Assembly (NCBI GenBank): GCA_017848155.1
Contig: JAGAKC010000189.1
Coordinates: 1-30,343 of the forward strand
Source: Oscillospiraceae bacterium
GTDB taxonomy: Bacteria > Bacillota > Clostridia > Oscillospirales > Ruminococcaceae
Reading direction: 5' to 3'
DNA length: 30,343 bases
This document shows, in pieces, positions 23,811 through 30,343 of this stretch; within the stretch, counting starts at the first letter, position 1; each line of letters opens with the position of its first letter. Below the pieces are notes generated by a model that was not told the DNA's origin, did no database searches, and saw only the letters and a list, made by a program, of their open reading frames with translations. The translations under genes and the position numbers were made by a program.

Positions 23811-23865
23811 ATCGATCCCTCCCGTAGGTCGTGAGAATGGACTATGCATCAGTGCATATATATTT

Positions 23866-23894
23866 ATTATACTGTATTTCAAAGAAAATTGCAA
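23866..23894 (-). promoter_or_regulatory. Promoter of darA-holB-ricT
   Basis: Read on the - strand: TTGCAA (23889-23894), 17-bp spacer, consensus TATAAT (23866-23871). It gives a leader of about 50 nt containing a short ATGCA/TGCAT repeat. Confidence 0.8.
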
Positions 23895-23952
23895 CAGTTT
23901 TCACATATATCAAAGAAAAAACTGTACATCTTTTGTTATTTTGCTCTACGGG

Positions 23953-23981
23953 TTGACAATAGTCGGAAAAATTGCTATAAT
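23953..23981 (+). promoter_or_regulatory. Perfect consensus promoter of the DUF1508 gene
   Basis: TTGACA (23953-23958), exactly 17 bp, TATAAT (23976-23981), with TGC before the -10. The leader is about 55 nt and contains a CGGGA/TCCCG hairpin (24003-24016). This is the strongest promoter by eye in the window. Confidence 0.9.
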
Positions 23982-24043
23982 ACTTTTATAAAAGGACGTA
24001 ATCGGGAGCTATCCCGTATCTCACGAAAGGACGGTACATAACA

Positions 24044-24418
24044 ATGGGCAAGTTTGTTATCAAGCAGACAAATACAGGCTATACTATAAGCCTTAAGGCT
24101 GGCAACGGCGAGGTCATCGGCATCGGCGGAGAGGTTTTATCCAGCGTTGCTGTTGCACAGAACAGCATTGAGAGCATCAAGAAGAATGCTCCTATCGCTA
24201 ATATCGAGGATCAGACTGTTGAGGGCTACGAGACCGAAAAGCACCCCAAGTTTGAGATCTACAAGGACAATGCAGGCGAGTTCCGCTTCCGTCTTAAGGC
24301 AAGAAACGGTGAGCCTATCCTTGCCAGTGAGGGCTACAAGGCTAAGGACGGCTGCAAGAACGGTATTGCAAGCGTAGTTAAGAACGCTCCCGATGCTGAG
24401 GTAGTTCTCCCTGAGTAA
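24044..24418 (+). CDS. DUF1508 (YegP family) protein
   Basis: Protein of 124 residues made of two tandem copies of the ~50-residue YegP unit: FVIKQTNTGYTISLKAGNGE with SSVAVAQNSIESIKKNAP, and FEIYKDNAGEFRFRLKARNG with SEGYKAKDGCKNGIASVVKN. This family of small cytoplasmic proteins has no settled function. AAAGGA is 12 nt before the ATG. Codons are strongly biased to common choices (AAG, GAG, GCT, ATC), and with the perfect promoter this points to very high expression. It is a single-gene unit ended by its own hairpin. Confidence 0.92.
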   Translation: MGKFVIKQTNTGYTISLKAGNGEVIGIGGEVLSSVAVAQNSIESIKKNAPIANIEDQTVEGYETEKHPKFEIYKDNAGEFRFRLKARNGEPILASEGYKAKDGCKNGIASVVKNAPDAEVVLPE

Positions 24419-24447
24419 TACAGTTGGTCTATCTTGTAAAAAATATT

Positions 24448-24475
24448 ACAGGCGGTCAATGATGATCGCCTGTTT
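24448..24475 (+). terminator. Terminator of the DUF1508 gene
   Basis: ACAGGCGGTCA/TGATCGCCTGT around ATGA (one G-U pair), followed by TTTTG. It lies 29 nt after the stop. Confidence 0.88.
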
Positions 24476-24501
24476 TGTGGTTGCCTATAATACTAATTGT
24501 A

Positions 24502-25368
24502 TTAAAATTGTGGTTTATCCTCTCTGTTATTGATATTTTTTGCGCTCATGACTGTGAATGCGATGAAGTACATCACAACAGAAAGCACGACTGAAAGTAT
24601 CACAGCCATAGTAATGCTTGCGGCTTCCTTTTCAAGTGAGAAATCTGCATCAAGCAGCATACTTCCAACAAGGCTGTAGAGCGAAAACGGATTGAAGCGT
24701 GTCATTTTAAGACCTGCAAGGATCATTATTACAAGGGATTGCCCTACAAGGGTAATTATGACAGCTATTCCGGGGCGGCCTGTGCTGAGTCCCAGCGCCA
24801 TATACACAGATATGATGAAGGTCAGGTAAACTGCTGTCAGGAAAGGCACAAAGAACACCATATCTGTACTTATCTTATCCTGGCTGAACATTGCATTGCA
24901 CATAAACGCAGTAAGCACACCCGAAATATATGTCATCACAAATGTAGTCGCAGGGTATAGTATAAATTTCGGCAGCAGATAGTCCTTGTAGGAAAGACCG
25001 CTGCACAGCGGTATCATTATGGAGCGTTTTTTCTGCTCTCCACCGCATGCTGACATCAGCAGGAGTGCTATTATCAGCATAGACGTATCGCATACCAGAA
25101 GCATAGCATTGCTGAAAGCATAGGAGGCGCTTGACATAAAGCCTGCAAGACCGCCGAGGCTTGACAGCTCCTGCATATCCTGCTCAGTAAGGATTCCCGA
25201 TGCACTTGCGCTGCCGTAGTTTTTTATGGACGTGAGCAGGATCTCCATAAATTTGTACAGCAACGGTGTTGCAAAGGCTACAGCGAATACTGCTATTATT
25301 ACTCCCATCAGACGGCGGGTGCGTGTGAAGAACAGCCATTCCTTGCGAAGTCCGTCTTTAATCTGCAT
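24502..25368 (-). CDS. ABC-2 type transporter permease
   Basis: Protein of 288 residues with six hydrophobic segments: LMGVIIAVFAVAFATPLLY, AMLLVCDTSMLIIALLL, the TTFVMTYISGVLTAF region, FFVPFLTAVYLTFIISVYMAL, IAVIITLVGQSLVIMI and a final one before MSAKNIN. The N-terminus QIKDGLRKEWLFFTRTRR is a typical cytoplasmic lead of ABC-2 permeases. I chose the ATG at 25368, which overlaps the ATPase gene end by 11 nt and shows coupling. It forms an export-type complex with that ATPase; the substrate is unknown. No downstream partner gene or peptide is next to it. Confidence 0.85.
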   Translation of the reverse strand: MQIKDGLRKEWLFFTRTRRLMGVIIAVFAVAFATPLLYKFMEILLTSIKNYGSASASGILTEQDMQELSSLGGLAGFMSSASYAFSNAMLLVCDTSMLIIALLLMSACGGEQKKRSIMIPLCSGLSYKDYLLPKFILYPATTFVMTYISGVLTAFMCNAMFSQDKISTDMVFFVPFLTAVYLTFIISVYMALGLSTGRPGIAVIITLVGQSLVIMILAGLKMTRFNPFSLYSLVGSMLLDADFSLEKEAASITMAVILSVVLSVVMYFIAFTVMSAKNINNREDKPQF

Positions 25369-26257
25369 TGTCGCCCACCACCTTTCTGAAAAGCTCTTCA
25401 AGGGACGATGTACCGATGGAAAAGCTTTCGGGAACTATGCTTTCCGCTGCCATAAGCGCCATCAGTCTGCCTGCGCAGCCGTCGATATCTTCTGATGCGA
25501 AACCGAAGGTGTTGTTGTCGTTGTTGAAATCCACAGCGGCGAAATCAACAGACAGCAGCTTCAGCTTCTTCTCCTGAGTTAGCCCCCGCACACGCAGCGA
25601 TATCTTGTCGCTGCCGTATTTGTGGAGAAGCTCTTTAAGCTCGCCCTCCTCGGCGATGATACCGTTGTTCATGATGCCAATACGGTTAGCAACTCGTTCC
25701 ACATCGGACAGTATATGCGTTGATAGTATTATCGTTGCACCCGTATTTTTTAGTCTTGTGATGATCTCAATGACCTCGGAGCGTCCCTGCGGATCGAGAG
25801 CCGATGTAGGCTCGTCAAAAAGCAGCAGCTGCGGATCGCCGATCAGTGCTGCGCCCATGCCCAGACGCTGAGTCATACCTCTTGAATAGCCTTTTGCAGG
25901 TCTGTCAGCCGCTGCTGTAAGACCCACGATATCCAGAACCTCGTTTACACGTGCCTTGACATCACCCTTATATCGGCAGCAGGCTGCGATATATTCAAGA
26001 TACTCTCTTGCTGTCATATATCCGAAGATCATGGGACTTTCAGGCAGATATCCGATAGTTACCTCTCCGCCGTCACCGATACGGATATCTCCGTCATCCT
26101 TAGGTATCATGTCCGCAATAATATTCATTGTGGTGCTTTTGCCACAGCCGTTGCGCCCGAGAAATCCGTACACATCGCCCTTTGCGATGGTCATATCAAG
26201 ACCACGCAGCACGGGGTAGGCGCCGTATCGTTTTTTCAGATTTCTGATACTTACCAT
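25358..26257 (-). CDS. ABC transporter ATP-binding protein
   Basis: Protein of 299 residues. Walker A GRNGCGKST (34-42), Q-loop region LPESPMIFGYMTA, signature YSRGMTQRLGMG (124-135), Walker B LLLFDEP with the catalytic Glu149, TSALD D-loop and the switch His in LSTHILSDVE. The ~80-residue C-terminal extension is usual for ATPases paired with ABC-2 permeases. GAAAGGA precedes the ATG by 9 nt. It overlaps the permease gene by 11 nt, so the two form one complex. It most resembles drug/lantibiotic-type or membrane-stress exporters, but the substrate cannot be told. Confidence 0.93.
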   Translation of the reverse strand: MVSIRNLKKRYGAYPVLRGLDMTIAKGDVYGFLGRNGCGKSTTMNIIADMIPKDDGDIRIGDGGEVTIGYLPESPMIFGYMTAREYLEYIAACCRYKGDVKARVNEVLDIVGLTAAADRPAKGYSRGMTQRLGMGAALIGDPQLLLFDEPTSALDPQGRSEVIEIITRLKNTGATIILSTHILSDVERVANRIGIMNNGIIAEEGELKELLHKYGSDKISLRVRGLTQEKKLKLLSVDFAAVDFNNDNNTFGFASEDIDGCAGRLMALMAAESIVPESFSIGTSSLEELFRKVVGDNAD

Positions 26258-26293
26258 ATGATATTTCCTTTCTGTGTATGATAGGATATATTC

Positions 26294-26322
26294 AGTTTAA
26301 CCCAATTCGTACCATTTGTCAA
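26294..26322 (-). promoter_or_regulatory. Promoter of the ABC transporter genes
   Basis: Read on the - strand: TTGACA (26317-26322), 17-bp spacer, TAAACT (26294-26299), about 37 bp before the ATG. Confidence 0.78.
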
Positions 26323-26353
26323 TAGCGTAATTATTAACTGTATAAACAGAAAG

Positions 26354-26390
26354 CCCCTGTTAGTCTATAGCCTAACAGGGGAATTTTTTT
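26354..26390. terminator. Hairpin between rpmB and the ABC genes
   Basis: Stem CCCCTGTTAG (26354-26363) with CTAACAGGGG (26372-26381), 8-nt loop. On the - strand it lies after rpmB and is followed by CTTTCTGTTT. The clean T-run is on the + strand (AATTTTTTT), where no + strand gene ends, so it may act in both directions. Confidence 0.75.
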
Positions 26391-26419
26391 CTGTCAAAAT
26401 AACTTTTTCTCTAAGTTGA

Positions 26420-26608
26420 TCAGATAGCTCTCTGTACAAGACCGGAACGCAGGCAGCGTGTGCAGGCATTTACTCTGCAAGGAGTACCGTTAACGATAGC
26501 CTTTACCTTCTTAACGTTGGGCTTGTATGTTCTGTTGCTGCGTCTGTGAGAGTGGGATACCTTGATACCGAAGGTAACGCTCTTGCCGCAGATTTCGCAC
26601 TTTGCCAT
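26420..26608 (-). CDS. rpmB: 50S ribosomal protein L28 (zinc form)
   Basis: Protein of 62 residues. MAKCEICGKSVTFGIKVSHS, then RSNRTYKPNVKKVKAIVNG and CTRCLRSGLVQRAI are the L28 signature. Cys4 and Cys7 with the later CTRC make up the zinc-binding ('C+') version. I chose the ATG at 26608, with AGAGAGG upstream; the open frame extends to 26749 through the leader but has no other initiation signal. It is a single-gene unit, preceded by a structured ~100-nt leader and its own promoter. Confidence 0.97.
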   Translation of the reverse strand: MAKCEICGKSVTFGIKVSHSHRRSNRTYKPNVKKVKAIVNGTPCRVNACTRCLRSGLVQRAI

Positions 26609-26648
26609 TTTTGTGCACCTACCTCTCTGAAAACAATTATTGTCTAAT

Positions 26649-26696
26649 GTGCGCCCTTGCGGTGGGATGCTAAGCAATAGCCACGCAAAACCGCAC
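26649..26696 (-). promoter_or_regulatory. Structured leader hairpin upstream of rpmB
   Basis: On the - strand, GTGCG (26696-26692) pairs with CGCAC (26653-26649). Inside, TTGCG plus TGG pair with CCA plus CGCAA with a bulged C, closing a loop of about 15 nt. It lies between the transcription start region (about 26714) and the ribosome site of rpmB. It could be an autoregulatory r-protein leader, but I know no described family that fits; inference. Confidence 0.45.
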
Positions 26697-26720
26697 GAAC
26701 TCAATTCAGTAACGTATATT

Positions 26721-26749
26721 ATTTTATCAGAAATCGCCTTAAAATGCAA
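26721..26749 (-). promoter_or_regulatory. Promoter of rpmB
   Basis: Read on the - strand: TTGCAT (26744-26749), 17-bp spacer, TAAAAT (26721-26726) with TGA before the -10. The remaining stretch up to the trpS end (26750-26895) is A/T-rich with no gene seen. Confidence 0.75.
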
Positions 26750-26895
26750 GGGTTAATTAGTATTTTCTATAAAATTTGTGCATTGCTACAGACTTGACTG
26801 CTGATACAGGAGTCGGTTTTGTGATATTCCACTAAACCGTGCGTATAACACTGATTTGATAGTATACTATCTGTATATATTGCAATGTTCTGCTG

Positions 26896-27894
26896 TTACA
26901 GCACCACAAATCCAACCTTCTTATGCACCTTCTGAAGAGTTTTTCTGGTAGCCTTGTAAGCCTTTTCAGCGCCCTGCTTCATGCATGCTTCCAGATACGC
27001 CTTATCAGCGGAGATGCGCTTGAATTCAGCCTGCATGGGAGCCAGCATATCAGCTGTAGCTTCGCCCACGGCAAGCTTGAAATCACCGTAGCCCTTGCCC
27101 CTGAATTCTGCCTCTATCTCCTCAAAGCTCTTGCCTGCAACGGCGGAGTAGATGGACATGAGGTTTATGATACCGTCCTTGCCCTCTCTTGCGCAGACTT
27201 CAGCCTCGCTGTCGGTAACGGCTCTTTTGAACTTGCGGATGATGGTGTCCTTATCGTCAAGCACCCATACGGACGCATTGGGATTCTCGTCGGATTTTGA
27301 CATCTTCTTTGTCGGCTCCTGCAGGGACATCACCTTTGCTGTCGTCTTGGTGATGTACGGGTCGGGCATTGTGAAGGTGTCGCCGTAAACGCCGTTGAAG
27401 CGCTGTGCGATGTTTCGTGCAAGCTCCAGATGCTGCTTCTGATCTGCTCCCACGGGAACAAGGTCAGCCTGATACAGAAGTATGTCAGCCGCCATAAGCA
27501 CGGGATAGGTGAAAAGACCTGCGTTTATGTTGTCGGAGTACTTTGCGGACTTGTCCTTGAACTGGGTCATTCTGGACAGCTCTCCGAACTGGGTGTAGCA
27601 GGAAAGTATCCAGCTGAGCTCTGCGTGCTGACAGTTGTGACCCTGTACGAAAAGTGTGGACTTTTCGGGGTCAAGTCCTGCTGCGATAAGCAGTGCATAG
27701 CTCTCCTTTATCTGTGCACGGAGCTTTACAGGATCCTGTCTTACCGTGATGGAATGAAGGTCAGCTATTCCGAAAAAGCAGTTATAGTCATTCTGCAGCC
27801 TTACCCAGTTCTGCATAGCTCCGAGGTAGTTTCCGAGATGCGGAGTGTTTGTCGGCTGAATAAGGCTCAGCATATTTTTTTTCTGTTCGTCCAT
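26896..27894 (-). CDS. trpS: Tryptophan-tRNA ligase
   Basis: Protein of 332 residues, normal for bacterial TrpRS. Class I signatures: the HIGH-type motif in QPTNTPHLGNYLGA (residues 13-26) and KMSKS at 197-201. GADQKQHLELAR with the preceding VPVG is the TrpRS tRNA/Trp-site motif. It charges tRNA-Trp. GAAAGGA precedes the ATG by 9 nt. No T-box leader is present in the 95 nt before the gene; instead an imperfect GGGAC/GTCCC hairpin lies at 27921-27941. It may be read from the aminotransferase promoter upstream. Confidence 0.96.
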   Translation of the reverse strand: MDEQKKNMLSLIQPTNTPHLGNYLGAMQNWVRLQNDYNCFFGIADLHSITVRQDPVKLRAQIKESYALLIAAGLDPEKSTLFVQGHNCQHAELSWILSCYTQFGELSRMTQFKDKSAKYSDNINAGLFTYPVLMAADILLYQADLVPVGADQKQHLELARNIAQRFNGVYGDTFTMPDPYITKTTAKVMSLQEPTKKMSKSDENPNASVWVLDDKDTIIRKFKRAVTDSEAEVCAREGKDGIINLMSIYSAVAGKSFEEIEAEFRGKGYGDFKLAVGEATADMLAPMQAEFKRISADKAYLEACMKQGAEKAYKATRKTLQKVHKKVGFVVL

Positions 27895-27989
27895 GATGGT
27901 TTTCCTTTCTATCTGTTGAGGGGACAGGTATATCCCGTCCCGTGTATAGAATACAGCGTTACGTAGACTCTACCGCAGAAAGCGATCTT

Positions 27990-29177
27990 TTACTTTAAAA
28001 GCTCTTTTGCGGCCTTGCCGAGTATCTTTACGCCCTCTGTTATCTGCTCGTCTGTGGGTGTGGAGAAGTTCATGCGGAAGCAGTGGGACACTGCGCTTTC
28101 GTCTGCGGAGAATGCGTTTCCGGGCACCAGTGCCACCTTGCGCTGTACGACCTCTGTACAGAACTTGTTCATGTCGTACTTTTCGGGCAGCGTAGCCCAG
28201 ATGAACAGACCGCCCTCAGGCTGGGTGAGCTTGATGAAATCGGGAAGCTCTGCCTTTAAGCCGCTAAGCATCAGCTCGCACTTGTGCTTGTATATCGTGC
28301 GCAGCTTTGCAAGATGTGCGTCAAAATCCACTTCCTTAAGGAAACGATAGGTTATCATCTGCGCCCAGATGTTTGTATGTACGGTACTTGTCTGAAGTCC
28401 GACTACTGCCTTTGCAAGTACCTCGCTGTCGCCGCAGAGATAGCCGACACGCAGACCCGGTGCAAGCACCTTTGAGAAGCTGCCGCAGTACAGTACGTAT
28501 CCGTCGCTGTCAAGCTCCTTTATGCAGGGAACATCCTTGCCTGCAAAGCGGAGTGCGCCGTAGGGATTGTCCTCTACGATGTAAACGCCGTGCTTTTTAG
28601 CAAGCTCCAGCATCTGCTTTCTGCGTTCGAGGGTCGTGGTCTTTCCTGTGGGATTCTGGAAATTGGGGATGGTGTAGATGAATTTAGCCGTGGGGTTAGC
28701 TGCAAGCGCTGCGTCGAGCTGCTCCATGATCATTCCGTCATCGTCCATAGGTACTCCGACGAGCTTTACTCCATAGGAGCGGAATGCGTTGAGCGAGCCG
28801 ATGAAAGCGGGATCCTCGCAGATTATGACATCTCCCTCGTTGCAGAGTATCTTTGCAACTGTTTCGATCGCCTGCTGTGCACCTGATGTGATGATAACAT
28901 TGTCGCTGTCACGGAACATACTCTTCTTTGCGAGGTCAGCCTTAAGCCAGTCACGCAGAGGTGTATAACCCTCGGTGATGGAGTACTGAAGCGCATTGAT
29001 AGGCTCCTCGGCGAAAATATCCGCAGATATCTTTGAGATCACATCAACGGGAAATGCTTCGGGAGCGGGATTGCCTGCCGCAAAGCTTATAACGGTAGGG
29101 TCGGCGGTGAATTTGAGTATCTCTCTTATTGCTGACGGCTGTAAGCCTGATACTCTGTCGGAAAATGGTTTTAACAT
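27990..29177 (-). CDS. PLP-dependent aminotransferase, class I/II (2-aminoadipate/MocR-like fold)
   Basis: Protein of 395 residues. Fold-type I aminotransferase: substrate arm SFAAGNPAPEAFP at ~31, cofactor-binding TSGAQQAIE (98-106), PNFQNPTG (171-178), VEDNPYG with Asp203 to the pyridine nitrogen, and the Schiff-base lysine in SFSKVLAPGLRVGY (Lys236). The N-terminus SDRVSGLQPSAIREILK and the GNPAPE motif place it with LysN/2-aminoadipate and aromatic transaminases of the PLP family related to MocR. Exact substrate is not evident. ACAGGAG lies 8 nt before the ATG. It has its own promoter, and trpS follows after 95 nt. Confidence 0.92.
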   Translation of the reverse strand: MLKPFSDRVSGLQPSAIREILKFTADPTVISFAAGNPAPEAFPVDVISKISADIFAEEPINALQYSITEGYTPLRDWLKADLAKKSMFRDSDNVIITSGAQQAIETVAKILCNEGDVIICEDPAFIGSLNAFRSYGVKLVGVPMDDDGMIMEQLDAALAANPTAKFIYTIPNFQNPTGKTTTLERRKQMLELAKKHGVYIVEDNPYGALRFAGKDVPCIKELDSDGYVLYCGSFSKVLAPGLRVGYLCGDSEVLAKAVVGLQTSTVHTNIWAQMITYRFLKEVDFDAHLAKLRTIYKHKCELMLSGLKAELPDFIKLTQPEGGLFIWATLPEKYDMNKFCTEVVQRKVALVPGNAFSADESAVSHCFRMNFSTPTDEQITEGVKILGKAAKELLK

Positions 29178-29222
29178 ATTGTTATCTCCTGTCTTTTTGA
29201 GATTTTTTAAAGATACATATTT

Positions 29223-29251
29223 ATTATATCATAATAATACTTTGTTGTAAA
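29223..29251 (-). promoter_or_regulatory. Promoter of the aminotransferase gene
   Basis: Read on the - strand: TTTACA (29246-29251), 17-bp spacer, consensus TATAAT (29223-29228) with TGA before the -10. A single CAAAACTGGTA motif (29282-29292) lies about 30 bp upstream of the -35. Confidence 0.8.
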
Positions 29252-29341
29252 GCGATTTTTTCAGTACTTCACCCGCCCTCACAAAACTGGTACATATTTT
29301 TCTTCATAATTTCACATTATCATGACCTCTGTTTCAGAATA

Positions 29342-29470
29342 ATGATGTATCATATTTTCAGTGACCGAACCAGCGGTCCTTATACAGATATACCGATACC
29401 TCTTATATACAGCCTGTCTGACAGGCGCAGCGGAGCAGCTGTTGCCGCACTGCACCGCTTAATAAACTGA
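29342..29470 (+). CDS. Possible 42-residue ORF of unknown function
   Basis: Starts at ATGATG and encodes a peptide with segments MMYHIFSDRTSGPY, then TDIPIPLIYSLSDRRSG and AAVAALHRLIN. Codon choices resemble those of the other genes, and a hairpin with a T-rich tail follows only 1 nt after the stop (29472-29508). Against it: no Shine-Dalgarno is visible and no clear + strand promoter. The same stretch also holds short inverted repeats (GACCG/CGGTC 29363-29378; GCCTGT/ACAGGC at about 29412), so it could instead be a structured RNA. It fills part of the 407-nt gap between the aminotransferase and glyS. Confidence 0.3.
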   Translation: MMYHIFSDRTSGPYTDIPIPLIYSLSDRRSGAAVAALHRLIN

Positions 29471-29471
29471 T

Positions 29472-29515
29472 ACCGCCGTGTGTTTTCCTCCTATTTCCGC
29501 ACGGCGGTCTTTTCC
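29472..29515 (+). terminator. Hairpin with T-rich tail in the aminotransferase-glyS gap
   Basis: ACCGCCGTG (29472-29480) pairs with CACGGCGGT (29500-29508) around a 19-nt loop, followed by CTTTTCCTTT on the + strand. No established + strand gene ends here, only the possible small ORF. Confidence 0.5.
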
Positions 29516-29526
29516 TTTATATAGCG

Positions 29527-29557
29527 AAAGCCGCTTTCATTTGCAGAAAGCGGCTTT
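29527..29557 (-). terminator. Terminator of glyS
   Basis: Perfect 12-bp stem AAAGCCGCTTTC/GAAAGCGGCTTT with a 7-nt loop. It lies 27 nt after the glyS stop on the - strand. Confidence 0.85.
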
Positions 29558-29584
29558 ATTGCTGAATTTATACATCGCAGCTTA

Positions 29585-30343
29585 TCAGAAGAATGTTCTT
29601 TCCTCGATGTAAGCCTTGACCTCGGAGATCGGGATACGTACCTGCTCCATGGTATCACGCTCACGTACTGTTACGCAGTTATCCTTTTCGATGGTGTCGA
29701 AATCGATGGTAACACAGAAAGGTGTACCGATCTCGTCCTGTCTGCGGTAGCGCTTACCGATAGCGCCTGCCTCGTCGTAGTCAACGGGGAAGTACTTTGC
29801 GAGCTCCTCATAAAGCTCTGTAGCCTTTTCGCTGAGCTTCTTGGACAGCGGCAGTATAGCAGCCTTTACAGGAGCAAGTGCAGGATGCAGGTGCATCACT
29901 GTTCTTGTTGTACCATCCTCGAGAGCCTCCTCGTCATATGCGTCGCATACGATAGCGAGGAAAAGACGCTCAACACCGAGCGACGGTTCAACAACGTAGG
30001 GGATGTACTTCTCGTTGGTTTCGGGATCGAAGTATTCAAGGCTCTTGCCGCTTGTGTTCTGGTGCTGAGTGAGGTCGTAGTCTGTTCTGTCTGCGATTCC
30101 CCACAGCTCGCCCCATCCGAACGGATAAAGGAACTCAAAGTCTGTTGTAGCCTTGGAGTAGAAGCAAAGCTCCTCAGGAGAATGATCACGCAGACGGAGA
30201 TTCTCCTCCTTGATGCCGAGATCAAGCAGGAACTTCTTGCAGTAGCTTCTCCAGTACTGGAACCACTCGAGGTCTGTGCCGGGCTTGCAGAAGAACTCAA
30301 GCTCCATCTGCTCAAACTCTCTTACACGGAAAATGAACTGGCC
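29585..30343 (-). CDS. glyS: Glycine-tRNA ligase, C-terminal part (5'-truncated by window edge)
   Basis: The frame continues to the window edge ([18 protein letters not shown]), so the start is outside. About 252 of the usual ~460 residues are visible. Class II motif 2 and the dimeric-GlyRS signature are in [11 protein letters not shown], then [15 protein letters not shown]; the class II motif 3 region is [15 protein letters not shown]. The C-terminal anticodon-binding domain runs from [16 protein letters not shown] to the end ([20 protein letters not shown]). This is the single-chain alpha2-type enzyme, not the alpha2beta2 GlyQ/GlyS pair. It charges tRNA-Gly. Confidence 0.96.
   Translation of the reverse strand, partial: GQFIFRVREFEQMELEFFCKPGTDLEWFQYWRSYCKKFLLDLGIKEENLRLRDHSPEELCFYSKATTDFEFLYPFGWGELWGIADRTDYDLTQHQNTSGKSLEYFDPETNEKYIPYVVEPSLGVERLFLAIVCDAYDEEALEDGTTRTVMHLHPALAPVKAAILPLSKKLSEKATELYEELAKYFPVDYDEAGAIGKRYRRQDEIGTPFCVTIDFDTIEKDNCVTVRERDTMEQVRIPISEVKAYIEERTFF

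Noticed and set aside
27895..27989. T-box leader before trpS
   Set aside because: The 95-nt gap is too short and lacks the T-box antiterminator sequence; only a small imperfect hairpin is present.
1..30343. CRISPR arrays, insertion sequences, prophage genes, tRNA or rRNA genes
   Set aside because: No regularly spaced repeats, transposase or integrase motifs, or tRNA cloverleaf sequences were seen on either strand.

Overview
The window looks like chromosomal DNA of an anaerobic, low-to-middle GC Firmicute of the class Clostridia, most likely Oscillospiraceae/Ruminococcaceae (Ruminococcus-like). Pointers are a zinc-type L28, a clostridial 2[4Fe-4S] ferredoxin, single-subunit GlyS, QueT, GH51 arabinofuranosidase, a TerY-C/kinase module and Prok-RING proteins. 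This is inferred from family content, since no 16S or marker search was possible. Genes are dense. I see no tRNA, rRNA, insertion sequence, prophage or CRISPR array.

Region 1 (1-8.9 kb, + strand) is surface and envelope related. It starts with the 3' part of a VWA-domain protein and a terminator. A separate promoter then drives a membrane-anchored Prok-RING protein, a GtrB-like membrane GT2, two tandem paralogous GT-C-like membrane glycosyltransferases and a KtrB/TrkH potassium channel subunit that has no KtrA partner in view. The GT2 plus GT-C set resembles undecaprenyl-phosphate-sugar systems that decorate cell-surface polymers.

Region 2 (8.9-14.8 kb, + strand) begins with the RNA-modification pair trmN6(yabB)-rsmI, then a lipoprotein and a 54-residue membrane peptide. 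A strong promoter then leads into a three-gene module: a Sel1-repeat protein with a zinc ribbon, a stand-alone TerY-C zinc domain and an atypical Ser/Thr kinase. This resembles part of the Ter-associated 'TerY-P' phospho-signalling systems.

Region 3 (14.8-19.1 kb) holds a secreted Ig-like protein (- strand) whose promoter is preceded by a 21-bp-period direct repeat resembling VirR/LytTR boxes. Next come queT behind a probable preQ1 riboswitch that covers its Shine-Dalgarno, an AraC regulator divergent from a GH51 arabinofuranosidase with interlocked promoters, a DUF6171 protein and a ferredoxin.

Region 4 (19.4-26.3 kb) holds an ECF-type sigma factor with a membrane-anchored probable anti-sigma. 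On the - strand it has the conserved darA-holB-ricT cluster ending in a small lipoprotein. A DUF1508 protein with a perfect consensus promoter and an ABC ATPase/permease pair complete it.

Region 5 (26.3-30.3 kb, all - strand) is translation and core metabolism: rpmB with a structured leader, trpS, a PLP aminotransferase, a structured ~400-bp gap with a possible 42-codon ORF on the + strand, and the 3' part of glyS.

Most transcription units are bounded by recognisable hairpins, and many have good sigma-A promoters (TTGACA/TATAAT-like, 16-17 bp spacers). Start codons were chosen by Shine-Dalgarno spacing where several were possible. Family assignments come from recognised motifs, not from database searches.
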